From: Bacillus sp. 491mf
GTDB lineage: Bacteria > Bacillota > Bacilli > Bacillales > Bacillaceae_G
Direction: 5' to 3'
Assembly (NCBI RefSeq): GCF_900112415.1
Contig: NZ_FOLV01000015.1
Coordinates: 41,986 to 105,985 of the forward strand
DNA: 64,000 bases
Positions 1-8,420 of this stretch are shown here, piece after piece. A program made the translations under genes and the position numbers. Position 1 is the stretch's first letter; each line of letters opens with the position of its first letter. The notes beneath the pieces were generated by a model. That model saw only the letters and a list, made by a program, of their open reading frames with translations. It ran no database searches and was not told the DNA's origin.

Positions 1-301
1 AACGTATGCAATATGGAGCAAATATTGGCTAGCACCTGGTATTGCCCTTGGTGTGGCAATGGTCTGTAACATAGCTTGGAACACAATCGTAGCATCAGTT
101 CGGCAAGAAACAGTGCCTACCGATATGCAAGGAAGGGTTCTTGGCTTCTCGCGAGTACTTACTCGTCTAGCAATGCCGTTAGGTGCTTTAGTTGGTGGGA
201 TTATTTCTGGCTATAATCCAGTTGCAGTATTTGCATTGGCGTCAGTTGCGAAGATAATGGAAGTTATTATTGCGCTTATTAGTCCTATTCGAAAGCTATG
301 A
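1..301 (+). CDS. MFS transporter, C-terminal part only (cut by window start)
   Basis: The reading frame is already open at base 2 and runs to TGA at 299-301, so about 99 C-terminal residues are seen. They hold a conserved loop (VRQETVPTDMQGRVLGFSR) followed by glycine-rich membrane segments. That loop is typical of MFS drug/macrolide exporters of the MefA/MFS_3 type, where it reads VPxxxxGRVxG between helices 10 and 11. The role would be proton-driven efflux at the cell membrane. The N-terminus lies outside the window, so the substrate class cannot be judged. A dispersed repeat follows straight after the stop. Confidence 0.75.
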   Translation, partial: TYAIWSKYWLAPGIALGVAMVCNIAWNTIVASVRQETVPTDMQGRVLGFSRVLTRLAMPLGALVGGIISGYNPVAVFALASVAKIMEVIIALISPIRKL

Positions 302-302
302 G

Positions 303-480
303 GAAAAGATATATAGACGATATAAAATCCCCTTTCTTTTTAGGGGAGCGAGAGCACTTGGCCGCGCATCGAAACGGTCAGGACCTTTTTCTACCACATA
401 CAATGTTTAAAACAAAATGAGAATGCAAGTAACGGTAATATCATGTTGTATTCAACGTAGCCTCGACTTATAGATTGGAA
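303..480 (+). repeat. Dispersed repeat family R2, copy A
   Basis: About 170 bp sharing ordered blocks with copies near 29815-30000, 32820-32915 and 43800-43995. Blocks are GATATAAAA, a C/T-rich plus AGGGG stretch, GCGAGAGCA, TGGCCGCGCAT, ACGGTCAGG, CCACAT and GTTTAAAACAAAA, ending near CGACTTATA. It is noncoding and sits just after the MFS stop. It probably belongs to the bcr-type intergenic repeats of the B. cereus group, but I cannot assign a number. Confidence 0.7.
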
Positions 481-562
481 AATGAATATAGATTGTTTTC
501 TTATATAGGTTATATATGAAAGGAAGTTATTAAAAGTAAGCGAATTTATGGAGGGGAATACA

Positions 563-991
563 ATGGTAGCATTTTTCATCATTTTAAGTGCAAGCATACT
601 TGTGTTTATCAGCCTCATTCATATGTATTGGGCATGTGGCGGATCTTGGGGCAGTAAGGTTGTTCTTCCGATGAAAAAAGACAGCGACGAATCTGTTTTT
701 GTTCCTCGGAAAATAGGAACTTTTGCAGTGGCACTTGCCATTCTATGTTTCGCTATGATTCTATTAGCTCAAAGTAGATATTTGTCTTTTTGGGATTCAA
801 GTCGTTACACGAGATGGGGATGTATCATTCTTGCAGGCATTTTCTTATTACGTGCAATTGGTGACATGAAGTATGTTGGATTCTTTAAGAAAGTAAAAGG
901 AACAAAATTTTCGGTATATGATACGTGGTTATACAGTCCGCTTTGTTTGTATATCGCATTTATTTTTGTAGTAGCGGTTTATTGTTATTGA
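563..991 (+). CDS. DUF3995-family membrane protein
   Basis: A 142-residue, very hydrophobic protein with four predicted membrane helices (about residues 3-22, 50-70, 85-102 and 122-141). The N-terminal HMYWACGG segment is typical of DUF3995 proteins. No function is established for the family. ATG 563 is chosen because GAGGGG lies at 551-556. The in-frame ATG at 548 has no ribosome site. It is a single gene between repeat copy A and the kdpA leader. A weak hairpin with a T-run at 1001-1035 may end its transcript. Confidence 0.75.
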   Translation: MVAFFIILSASILVFISLIHMYWACGGSWGSKVVLPMKKDSDESVFVPRKIGTFAVALAILCFAMILLAQSRYLSFWDSSRYTRWGCIILAGIFLLRAIGDMKYVGFFKKVKGTKFSVYDTWLYSPLCLYIAFIFVVAVYCY

Positions 992-1046
992 TATGTAGAA
1001 GGAAAACTTTCATGAAGGGAGTTTTTCTTTTTTTGTATTTTCTCTC

Positions 1047-1075
1047 TTTACAATAAGAGTTTGGAAGCGTATATT
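1047..1075 (+). promoter_or_regulatory. Sigma-A-type promoter for the riboswitch/kdpA transcript
   Basis: TTTACA at 1047-1052 and TATATT at 1070-1075 are separated by 17 bp. The riboswitch begins about 20 bp downstream, as expected for a leader RNA. Confidence 0.65.
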
Positions 1076-1094
1076 AACATACAAATGGAAAATT

Positions 1095-1280
1095 TTACAG
1101 CCGAATATCGCTTAATCCAATAGGAGCGGGGGAACCAATTTTGTGCTTTGTCACTCGGGGTGAATCCTTTTTAGGTAGGGCTACTCTCAAGGTCCGAATC
1201 CGACAGCTAACCTCGTCAGCGTTTTGAGAGGGGGGACTTGTGTGTAAAAAACACTAGGTGCGGCCTAGTGTTTTCTTTTA
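1095..1280 (+). ncRNA. c-di-AMP (ydaO/yuaA-type) riboswitch with terminator
   Basis: Conserved ydaO-class blocks appear in order: CCGAAT, TTAATCCAATAGGAGCGGGG, GAACCA, CGGGGTGAATCC, AGGTAGGGCTACTCTCA, GGTCCGAATCCGACAGCTAACC. An intrinsic terminator follows (AACACTAGG / CCTAGTGTT, about 1250-1274, then a T-rich run). Riboswitches of this class bind c-di-AMP and turn expression off. The target here is kdpA. A c-di-AMP riboswitch on a kdp operon has been reported in B. thuringiensis, which fits this context. Confidence 0.93.
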
Positions 1281-1365
1281 TTCTCTTTATGGTAAAAATT
1301 TACAATTAAACTTATTTCTATATGTAATGGAGAAAAATATAGAGATAACAGAGGAGAGGAAAAGA

Positions 1366-3033
1366 GTGAGCTGGCTTACAAGTCTAATTGTAATTTGTCT
1401 ATTTGTAGTTGTTGCGAAACCAATGGGAGATTATATATACAACGTTTTTCAGCAAAAGGGACCATTTCAAAAGATATTTGGCCCGCTAGAAAAATTTTTA
1501 TTTAAAATCGCGGACATTAAGGGCTATAGTCAAAGCTGGAAGCGCTATTTGTTTTGTTTAATTATAACGAATCTATTTTTTATACTTGTTGTGTATTCTA
1601 TATTTCGATTACAGGGGATGTTACCGTTAAATCCAAATCATTTTCCGGGAATGGAGCCGACGTTAGCTTTTCATACGGCCATCACGTTTATGACAAATGC
1701 GAATCTACAACATTATGGTGGTGAAAGTAATTTATCTAATTTCTCTCAAATGGTTGGGGTAACATTTATGATGTTTGCAGCACCTGCAACTTCAATGGCA
1801 ATTGGGATTACGTTTATTCGTGTGCTAGCAGGTAAAAGAATAGGGAATTTCTTTGTTGATTTTGTTCAATCTATTATAAGAGTATTGTTACCAATTTCAT
1901 TTGTAGCGTCGCTCATTTTTCTAGCGCTAGGAACACCGCAGACGTTAGATTCTACAATTATCGCAAAAACGTTAGAAGGGACCGAGCAAGTAATTCCTCG
2001 GGGGCCAGTAGCGTCTTTACTAGCTATTAAAGAACTTGGAGATAATGGTGGCGGTTTTTTTGGAACGGTTTCCGCACATCCTTTTGAAAACCCAAATATG
2101 ATTAGTAACGTGCTGCAAATGATGCTGCAAATGTTAATTCCGATGGCATTCCCATTTGTTTACGGCCGAATGATTGGAAATCGGAAGCAAGGAAGACTGT
2201 TTTTTGTATCGATGTTCATTTTGTTTATCGTTGGATTTCAGGCGCTTTCCATATCTGAGTTGAAAGGAAATCCGCCGTTAAATCAACTTGGAATAGAGCA
2301 TTCACAAGGAAATATGGAAGGGAAAGAAATGCGCCTTGGCGTTATATCTTCTGCTTTATACGCAACGGTTACAAGCGCTTCGGGGACAGGGGGCGTGAAT
2401 ACTACACATGATACGTTAACACCAATTGGAGGAATGGTTCCGCTTGTAAATATGCTTCTCGGAACTGTATTTGGCGGAATTGGAGTCGGATTTATGAACG
2501 TGATCATGTATGCGATGATTGCAGTATTTTTGGCAGGATTAATGGTAGGCCGTTCGCCGGAGTTCCTGAATAAAAAATTAGAAGGTAAAGAAATGAAATT
2601 AATCGCCATTACAATTGTATCTCAGCCATTACTTATTCTTGGCGCTGCAGCAATTGCCTTTTCAACACATTTCGGAACAGATGCAATTTCGAATGCCGGT
2701 TTTCACGGTCTAACGCAAGTCATATATGAATATACATCGTCTGCTATGAATAATGGATCTGGATTTGAAGGATTAAATGATAATACACCGTTTTGGAATA
2801 TTTCAACTGGCCTCGTGATGTATATTGGCCGTTATTTTAGTATCATTACGATGCTTGCTGTTGCAGTTGGCTTGAAAAAGAAAAAAATTGTACCTGAAAC
2901 GATTGGTACGCTCCAAACTGACAATCGTTTATTTGGCGGGATTTTACTTGGTACGATATTTATAGTAGGCGCTTTAACATTTTTACCAGTACTTGTCCTT
3001 GGTCCAATTGCTGAATTTTTAACAATATTATAA
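1366..3033 (+). CDS. kdpA: Potassium-transporting ATPase subunit KdpA (orphan)
   Basis: The K+-translocating subunit of the KdpFABC pump, 555 residues and full length for the family. All four selectivity-filter regions are visible: TNANLQHYGGE, GDNGGGFFGTVSAHPFENP, TSASGTGGVNTTHD and MNNGSGFEGL. GTG 1366 is preferred because GAGGAGAGG lies just upstream and the protein then starts like other KdpA chains; ATG 1327 lacks a ribosome site. Expression should be shut off by c-di-AMP through the upstream riboswitch. Oddity: the gene ends in a terminator and is followed by a DUF445 gene. There is no kdpB (ATPase), kdpC or kdpDE, so KdpA cannot form a normal pump from genes in this window. Candidates are operon loss, a partner elsewhere, or another role. 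Confidence 0.93.
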   Translation: MSWLTSLIVICLFVVVAKPMGDYIYNVFQQKGPFQKIFGPLEKFLFKIADIKGYSQSWKRYLFCLIITNLFFILVVYSIFRLQGMLPLNPNHFPGMEPTLAFHTAITFMTNANLQHYGGESNLSNFSQMVGVTFMMFAAPATSMAIGITFIRVLAGKRIGNFFVDFVQSIIRVLLPISFVASLIFLALGTPQTLDSTIIAKTLEGTEQVIPRGPVASLLAIKELGDNGGGFFGTVSAHPFENPNMISNVLQMMLQMLIPMAFPFVYGRMIGNRKQGRLFFVSMFILFIVGFQALSISELKGNPPLNQLGIEHSQGNMEGKEMRLGVISSALYATVTSASGTGGVNTTHDTLTPIGGMVPLVNMLLGTVFGGIGVGFMNVIMYAMIAVFLAGLMVGRSPEFLNKKLEGKEMKLIAITIVSQPLLILGAAAIAFSTHFGTDAISNAGFHGLTQVIYEYTSSAMNNGSGFEGLNDNTPFWNISTGLVMYIGRYFSIITMLAVAVGLKKKKIVPETIGTLQTDNRLFGGILLGTIFIVGALTFLPVLVLGPIAEFLTIL

Positions 3034-3036
3034 AAT

Positions 3037-3073
3037 TATAAAAACGAGGGGTGTATTAGTCTCTCGTTTTTAT
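3037..3073 (+). terminator. Terminator after kdpA
   Basis: Stem AAAAACGAG / CTCGTTTTT around a 13-base loop with a T-rich tail. It closes the kdpA transcript before any kdpB could begin. Confidence 0.8.
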
Positions 3074-3190
3074 AATGAATTCTTTGTGGTTTCTAATGGC
3101 ATTCATTATAGTATAGATATATGCTTTTATTGAAGGATTTTATTATAGATTGAAAAGTTTACTTTACATAAAAAAGGATGTGCAAATGTA

Positions 3191-4438
3191 ATGTCATTAC
3201 AATCAAAATATATAGCGGGAATTTCACTTGGAGTAATGGGAGTGGGATTTGCCGCAACACTTCCGATTCAAGGAACGGTAGTAGGCGGAATTATTCAAGG
3301 TGGATTTGAAGCTGGTTTAGTAGGTGGACTTGCCGATTGGTTTGCAGTTACGGCGCTTTTTCGCTATCCGATGGGAATCCCAATTCCGCATACAGCACTA
3401 TTACCAAAAAATCGAAAACGAATTACAAAAGGACTTGTTACTACACTGGAAAATGATTGGCTGACGAAAGAAAGTATAACAAATAAAGTGAAAGAGCTGC
3501 AATTAGCACAAATCGTATTGCAGATTGCAGAAAGAGAGTTGCAATCTGATAGCGTGAAAAAAAGCATTGTGATAATTGCTGAAAAAGCGATTCTTCAAAT
3601 AAATATTGAAAAATTAGCGACTGTAATTGAAAAAGAATTAAAAACGTATTTGCATACGATTCATACAGGAAATATACTACAAGTCCTTATTGATCAATTA
3701 GTTGCAGAAGAGTACGATGAAAAAACATTTGACTATATGTTAGGAAAGGCAAAAGAGTGGACAGCTCAAGATGAAGCCCGTTATCAACTCGGAAGCTTAG
3801 GCATGAAAGCGATGGAGAATATAAAAGTAGATGGATTTTTGCAGTTTACGCTTAAATCTTTTATGAATATTGTAGATGAAGAAAAAATCGGAAGCATTTT
3901 GCAGAAGTTTTTGATTAGTAATATTAGTAGTTTACAAAATCCTGATAATAGTACAAGACAACAGATCATAATGAAGATTCGCCAAGAACTTATTCACGTT
4001 AAGGAAAATGAAGCGGTATTACAGGAATTAGAGAATTGGAAAGAAAGTTTGATTGCAAATTGGAATGCGAATGAAAAAATAACAGAATTGTTGGGACAAG
4101 CACAGGAAAGAGCAGTTGCTTTTATAAAAAAAGAGGAGTTTACAGATAAATATCTTCTTTCATTTTTAAGGGCGCAAATGAATAAAGTAAAAGAAGATCC
4201 CGAAACGATTCAAAAAATGGAAGTCTGGTTGCAAAGGCAAATTGTAACCCTTGTCGAAAACAATCATTCTAAAATTGGAAAGCTTGTACAAGAAAACTTG
4301 GATAAGCTAGATGATCAGACGCTAATTGAAATGATTGAAAATAATGTAGGGAAAGATTTGCAGTGGATTCGTGTAAATGGTGCTGTTTGTGGCTTTATGA
4401 TTGGGTTAGTTTTGGAAGGTTTAAAAGCGGTTATATAG
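3191..4438 (+). CDS. DUF445-family membrane-anchored protein (YheB-like)
   Basis: A 415-residue protein. The N-terminus is a glycine-rich hydrophobic segment containing GLADWFAVTALFRYPMGIPIPHTALLP, split here as GLADWFAVTALF and YPMGIPIPHT. This is the signature of DUF445 (YheB/YjiN-like) proteins. The middle (about 80-390) is charged and helical, likely coiled coil. A second hydrophobic stretch closes the C-terminus (GAVCGFMIGLVLEGLKAVI). AGGATG precedes ATG 3191. No biochemical function is established for the family. A bidirectional hairpin separates it from the convergent ECF operon. Confidence 0.85.
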   Translation: MSLQSKYIAGISLGVMGVGFAATLPIQGTVVGGIIQGGFEAGLVGGLADWFAVTALFRYPMGIPIPHTALLPKNRKRITKGLVTTLENDWLTKESITNKVKELQLAQIVLQIAERELQSDSVKKSIVIIAEKAILQINIEKLATVIEKELKTYLHTIHTGNILQVLIDQLVAEEYDEKTFDYMLGKAKEWTAQDEARYQLGSLGMKAMENIKVDGFLQFTLKSFMNIVDEEKIGSILQKFLISNISSLQNPDNSTRQQIIMKIRQELIHVKENEAVLQELENWKESLIANWNANEKITELLGQAQERAVAFIKKEEFTDKYLLSFLRAQMNKVKEDPETIQKMEVWLQRQIVTLVENNHSKIGKLVQENLDKLDDQTLIEMIENNVGKDLQWIRVNGAVCGFMIGLVLEGLKAVI

Positions 4439-4440
4439 AA

Positions 4441-4497
4441 AAAACACCTCCAATTTGTCGTTTGCATTTACATACGACAGTGGGGGTGCTTTATCCT
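4441..4497. terminator. Bidirectional terminator between convergent genes
   Basis: Extended hairpin: CACCTCC / GGGGGTG plus an inner TGTCGT / ACGACA stem, with T/A runs on both sides. It lies between the DUF445 gene and the end of the ECF operon. Confidence 0.7.
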
Positions 4498-4551
4498 TGT
4501 CTCACTTTACTGGGTCATTACAATATGAATGTGGAAAGGTTTTTTAGCTTC

Positions 4552-5508
4552 TTATTTTTCAAGAACACTTATGTCTATATTATAAGTTTTTTGAATGTTT
4601 AGCTGGTGTGTACCATTTCCCGTTTTTATGGTGTTTTTATACCATTGTTCTTGCTGATTTGAATCGGGATTCCCCTCTGAAGTATTATTTTCTTTTTTCG
4701 CTAGTTCTTCTACATGTTCCCAAGGTGTACTGCCATGAGAATCCTTTTGATTGGTTACAGCTGATAGTGTCATATCACTATCTTTTACAAGATGAACAGA
4801 TACACTTGAACTTTCTTGTACAGACCAATTATTTTGTAATTGACCTGGGTAAAGAGAGAGTCCTCTTTCAGAACCGCGAATTTCCACGTTTTTATTTTGC
4901 GGGAGGACAAGTGTTGCTGTCATTCGTAATTGTGATGCGAAGAATTTATGGTGAACGGGTAATGGTTTTAATGTCACATACATCGTTTCGCCGACTGTTT
5001 GAATCGCAATAAAATCGTCCTGTTTTAGTTTGTCTTTTTCATTTTCTTTCATAGTCATTTCATATGTTCCTAATAAATGAACTTTATTGCTATTGCTTCC
5101 TTCTATTGTAAGAGGAGCATTACTCGTATTAACTACAATTTTTTTAATAGAGTCAGGTATGTCATACTGTACTTCTGGGATGTTATTCGTTTGTTCAGTT
5201 GTATGAATAGAATGACGAATCTCTTCTAGTAATCCAGTGGATAATAAGAAATAGAAGGCAATACCAATTGTCCCTAAGATACCGATAAAGAAAATACTAA
5301 AAATATCATATTTAATGATAGGTTGCTCTTTTTTAGAGAATATAACATATAGTAAAATTTCGATGCCGAGTACAATGAAAAGAATAGGCCACCATGCTGT
5401 AATGTTATCGAATACTTGTATGCCTTTTATAATTGAAAATAATAAGAAACAACCTAATGTAATAGTTGAAATCCCCATAGATATCGTTCCTACACGCCAT
5501 GTTCTCAT
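4552..5508 (-). CDS. Membrane protein with LiaF-like TM region and DUF4097-like outer domain
   Basis: A 318-residue protein, last gene of a four-gene ECF-sigma operon. The first ~100 residues hold four membrane helices, including WWPILFIVLGIEILLY, typical of LiaI/LiaF-like (DUF5668) regions. Residues about 125-318 form a polar, beta-rich extracellular part (IVVNTSNAPLTIEG, LVLPQNKNVEIRGS) like the DUF4097 putative adhesin fold of the LiaF/LiaG group. ATG 5508 overlaps the stop of the upstream gene. Family members take part in sensing envelope stress. That role is inferred here from topology and from the sigma factor neighbour, not from a named homologue. Confidence 0.65.
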   Translation of the reverse strand: MRTWRVGTISMGISTITLGCFLLFSIIKGIQVFDNITAWWPILFIVLGIEILLYVIFSKKEQPIIKYDIFSIFFIGILGTIGIAFYFLLSTGLLEEIRHSIHTTEQTNNIPEVQYDIPDSIKKIVVNTSNAPLTIEGSNSNKVHLLGTYEMTMKENEKDKLKQDDFIAIQTVGETMYVTLKPLPVHHKFFASQLRMTATLVLPQNKNVEIRGSERGLSLYPGQLQNNWSVQESSSVSVHLVKDSDMTLSAVTNQKDSHGSTPWEHVEELAKKENNTSEGNPDSNQQEQWYKNTIKTGNGTHQLNIQKTYNIDISVLEK

Positions 5509-6575
5509 TCTTTCGCACCACCTTTTTCTTCTTTATTTCCTAGTAATAGTTTAAAGCCACCACCAATTAAAAGGAGGGCAACGATAGATGTTTGGAAATA
5601 GCGATAATACAATTCATTAATATGAATGTTAAATATAGTAGCGAAATAATCGTTTAAAATAGGAAGGAGTGTTTGATCTAATAAATAGTAGCCTCCTAAC
5701 CCGATAAGTCCGATGCCGAGCCATTTTTGATGATTAATAAAATAATCAATAATAGGTGTGTCTTGTAAGTCTTCTTTTCCGTATTTTGCAGTTTGCTGTA
5801 ATGTATCAAAAAAGCTATAAAACCAAATAATAGGTACTAAAAATAAGAAGGCTGATAATCTTAATAAGTCGAGCAAATAAATAGCAAGTAAAAAAGCTGC
5901 CATTAACTGAAGACCGCGGCGCTGTAAGCCTAAGTACATATGGCCTGCTCCAGGGAACATAGCTAAAATAGAAGCAAATGTTTTGCTTTTCTTTCCTTGT
6001 TCTCGGTGCTCTTCAAATTCTTCGAAAATAGTACGATCGACTAATATTTCGCCATGTTCTTTTTTCTGCAGATGCTGGACGGCATCGAAGAAATTATAAA
6101 TCCATAGAACAGGTAACGTAGCAAGAAAGATAAGAAAGCTTTCACGAGATGTTAATAGTGTAACGAATATAATCATGCTACCTAGCCCTGTAAAAGCGAC
6201 TAAAAATGTAAGCCCGCGCTGCATAAGTCCTAATTGGAAATGCCCAAGTCCAGGGATGATGGATAAGAGAATGATATAAAATCGTTCACTTTCACGTGCT
6301 GATTCTTGCGTTCGATCTTTCTCTCTTTTCCATGACTGATTCACTATAGAAATAATTAAGTCTAGTAGGTTTATTCCCCATACAAGTGCTAATAAAAATA
6401 CGATAAGGAAAATGAAATCGCTATACCCAAAGTTAATAATAAATCCTACCGCAGCAATGAATAGTAATAATGAACAACCACTATATATAATAAAACGCCC
6501 AATTCGCTGTAAATATAAATGGCCGAGCCCAGGGATTAGCCCTAAAACAAGCGCTAAAAAGGGGTTTTTATTCAT
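5505..6575 (-). CDS. Multi-spanning membrane protein with three PGxGH repeats
   Basis: A 356-residue protein with about ten membrane segments. It has three internal repeats starting near residues 7, 107 and 208: LALVLGLIPGLGHLYLQRIG, IILLSIIPGLGHFQLGLMQ and ASILAMFPGAGHMYLGLQRRG. Each repeat is a helix ending in PG[LA]GH followed by two more helices and an aromatic WxYxFFD-like motif (VLWIYNFFDAVQ, IIWFYSFFDTLQ). The layout recalls TM2/DUF5683-type hairpins, tripled. Function is unknown. GGAGG precedes the ATG. The start overlaps the anti-sigma gene by 8 bp and the end overlaps the next gene by 4 bp, so the four genes are translationally coupled. Confidence 0.75.
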   Translation of the reverse strand: MNKNPFLALVLGLIPGLGHLYLQRIGRFIIYSGCSLLLFIAAVGFIINFGYSDFIFLIVFLLALVWGINLLDLIISIVNQSWKREKDRTQESARESERFYIILLSIIPGLGHFQLGLMQRGLTFLVAFTGLGSMIIFVTLLTSRESFLIFLATLPVLWIYNFFDAVQHLQKKEHGEILVDRTIFEEFEEHREQGKKSKTFASILAMFPGAGHMYLGLQRRGLQLMAAFLLAIYLLDLLRLSAFLFLVPIIWFYSFFDTLQQTAKYGKEDLQDTPIIDYFINHQKWLGIGLIGLGGYYLLDQTLLPILNDYFATIFNIHINELYYRYFQTSIVALLLIGGGFKLLLGNKEEKGGAKE

Positions 6576-7020
6576 GTTTTGAACCTCCGTTCGTTTTTGT
6601 TGTGTGTATCGTTTTGTTTACAATTTGTTTTGAAATCGAAACCCCATTTTGTTTGGAAGATTGTTCAAAACTAGCAGTTACCGTGAAAATATAATGGAAT
6701 AAACCGCTTGCCATAAAAATTAACGTAGCTGCAGTTGCAATTATGTAGTGAATGAGCGTACCTTTTATTTGTCTTGGTTGCTTCTTACTCATTTTTTCTT
6801 CAGACTCTAGGGATTCAAAGTTAATTTTCTCCATAACTTCATTTGTAAATGAATCATCATTTATCATTGGAAGGTTTTCATTTTGTTCATCAATGATTTC
6901 CATATAAAGTGCTAAACAATGATCACATTCATAAAGATGTTGTTCCATAAATTCGCGTTCACTGTTTGATAGAAGGTCTAAAATATAATTGCACCAAGCT
7001 TCTTTTGAAAAATGTGTCAT
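6568..7020 (-). CDS. Anti-sigma factor with N-terminal zinc-finger motif
   Basis: A 150-residue protein. The N-terminus carries a zf-HC2-like motif: C13 and then QHLYECDHC, giving the H-x3-C-x2-C pattern of ZAS anti-sigma factors. One membrane helix lies near residues 92-115 (HYIIATAATLIFMASGLFHY), followed by a short outer tail. It should hold the upstream ECF sigma factor inactive at the membrane. ATG 7020 overlaps the sigma stop as ATGA and has GGAAGGAGG upstream; an in-frame ATG at 7041 lies inside that ribosome site and is less likely. Confidence 0.85.
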   Translation of the reverse strand: MTHFSKEAWCNYILDLLSNSEREFMEQHLYECDHCLALYMEIIDEQNENLPMINDDSFTNEVMEKINFESLESEEKMSKKQPRQIKGTLIHYIIATAATLIFMASGLFHYIFTVTASFEQSSKQNGVSISKQIVNKTIHTTKTNGGSKHE

Positions 7021-7562
7021 AGAAAATCTTCCTCCTTCCAATGTTTTTTAATCCATTTTCTTGCTCTGTAAAGCTTCATTTCCACCGTTTTGACTTCAGC
7101 ATTTTGTTGAGCAGCAATTTCTTGATAACTTTTTTCTTCTAAGTAATGTGCGAGAACAACGTCACGATAATTCTTTGGAAGTTCTCTTAGTTTTTGAGCA
7201 ATCAACACTTTTTGCTCTTTCGTCAATAACAATGCCTCAATATTATGGGGGGATTTTATATCTTCCTGAGTTTCTTTTGATAAGGAGAGTTCTTCGTTTT
7301 CCCTTGCTTTCTTTCTCTTATAATCAATAGCGTGATTTGTAGCAATTCGTGTAATCCACGTTTTGAATCCACGAAATTGATAATTAGGAAGAGAAGCGTG
7401 GATCTTTACGAACACTTCTTGTGTGACATCTTGGGCATCTTCTTGATGTCTTAAAATAGCAAAAATAACTTGGAAAATATAATGACGATATGTTTGTACA
7501 AGGATGCGAAAAGCATGCTCGCTTCCTTGTTGTGCTTTTTCAATTAATTGTCTTTCCTCAAT
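7017..7562 (-). CDS. ECF-type RNA polymerase sigma factor, apparent ATT start
   Basis: A 181-residue sigma-70 region 2/region 4 protein. Region 2 runs over residues ~10-75 (QEDAQDVTQEVFVKIHASL, then FKTWITRIATNHAIDYKRK). Region 4 runs over ~120-172 (LPKNYRDVVLAHYLEEKSYQEIA, KLYRARKWIKKHW). The frame is open back to TAG but has no ATG, GTG, TTG or CTG before region 2. An AAGGAGG ribosome site sits 9 bases before ATT at 7562-7560, giving (M)EERQLIEKAQQG, which matches usual ECF N-termini. A start at internal GTG 7415 would remove most of region 2. It is the first gene of the operon with its anti-sigma factor. Confidence 0.85.
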   Translation of the reverse strand: MEERQLIEKAQQGSEHAFRILVQTYRHYIFQVIFAILRHQEDAQDVTQEVFVKIHASLPNYQFRGFKTWITRIATNHAIDYKRKKARENEELSLSKETQEDIKSPHNIEALLLTKEQKVLIAQKLRELPKNYRDVVLAHYLEEKSYQEIAAQQNAEVKTVEMKLYRARKWIKKHWKEEDFL

Positions 7563-7744
7563 TGTTCTCTCCCTCCTTTTTGACGCATTCTATTATATAG
7601 ACGTAAAAAATGAGAAGCCCCCCTACACATGATATAAAAAAAAATATTATATTTTCAGAGAAGGGGCTATATCAAAAAAGTGTGAAAAAGTGGTATAGAG
7701 AAGTATATAATGAGCAATAGGGAAATGTTACATGGAGAAAGGAT

Positions 7745-8416
7745 GTGAATGTTAGTAGGAGAATTTCCGTACTAACAAACATGAAGATAAAAGTATTAAT
7801 AGCTGATGATAACTCTTTTATTAGAGAAGGAATGAAAATCATTTTAAGTACATACGAAGAATTTGAAGTGCTAGAAACAGTAAATGATGGACAAGAGGCT
7901 TTAGATTATTGCAAAAAACATGATGTAGATATTGCGCTTTTAGATGTACGTATGCCAAATATGAACGGTGTGGAAGCAACGAAATTCATTTGTGAACAAA
8001 CAAAAACAAAGCCGCTTATTTTAACGACATTTGATGATGACGAATACATTTTAGAGGCGGTGAAAAATGGGGCAAAAGGTTATTTATTAAAGAATAATGA
8101 TCCAGAGCGAATTCGAGATGCACTTAAAAGCGTATATCACGGACATACTGTGATGCAAGATGTAGTCCTTGATAAAATTAAATCAAACTTACAAGAAAAT
8201 AAAGAAGAGTTGAAGATAGATAAGAGTCTTTTCACAGAAAGAGAGCTTAGTATTATTGCTCATATCGCTAAAGGCTTTTCGAATAAAGAGATTTCAAAAC
8301 AGCTTTTTATATCAGAAGGGACGATTGCGAATTATATTACATCAATTCTGAATAAAACAGGGCTTGAGCATCGTACGCAAATTGCCATTTACTATTTAAC
8401 AGGAACTGTGGATTAG
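7745..8416 (+). CDS. NarL/LuxR-family response regulator
   Basis: A 223-residue protein. The receiver domain (about 15-130) has the acidic pair DD and the phospho-acceptor Asp67 in LLDVRMP. The C-terminal LuxR-type helix-turn-helix (about 160-220) reads FTERELSIIAHIAKGFSNKEISKQL. GTG 7745 has GGAG seven bases upstream. ATG 7781, where homologous receivers usually begin, has no close ribosome site, so the start is uncertain by 12 codons. A GTTAGTA / TACTAAC hairpin spans 7751-7776 just inside the gene. The partner kinase follows 4 bp downstream but is truncated, so the regulator may now be unpaired. Confidence 0.88.
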   Translation: MNVSRRISVLTNMKIKVLIADDNSFIREGMKIILSTYEEFEVLETVNDGQEALDYCKKHDVDIALLDVRMPNMNGVEATKFICEQTKTKPLILTTFDDDEYILEAVKNGAKGYLLKNNDPERIRDALKSVYHGHTVMQDVVLDKIKSNLQENKEELKIDKSLFTERELSIIAHIAKGFSNKEISKQLFISEGTIANYITSILNKTGLEHRTQIAIYYLTGTVD

Positions 8417-8420
8417 AAAT

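Noticed and set aside
1258-1365. Longer kdpA starting at GTG 1258 or ATG 1327
   Set aside because: GTG 1258 lies inside the riboswitch terminator and neither codon has a ribosome site; GTG 1366 has one and gives the usual KdpA length.
4608-5012. 134-codon plus-strand frame
   Set aside because: Lies wholly inside the minus-strand LiaF-like gene, which has operon context and membrane pattern.
7017-7415. Short sigma factor starting at GTG 7415
   Set aside because: It would lack most of sigma region 2, which is clearly encoded upstream in the same frame behind a strong ribosome site.
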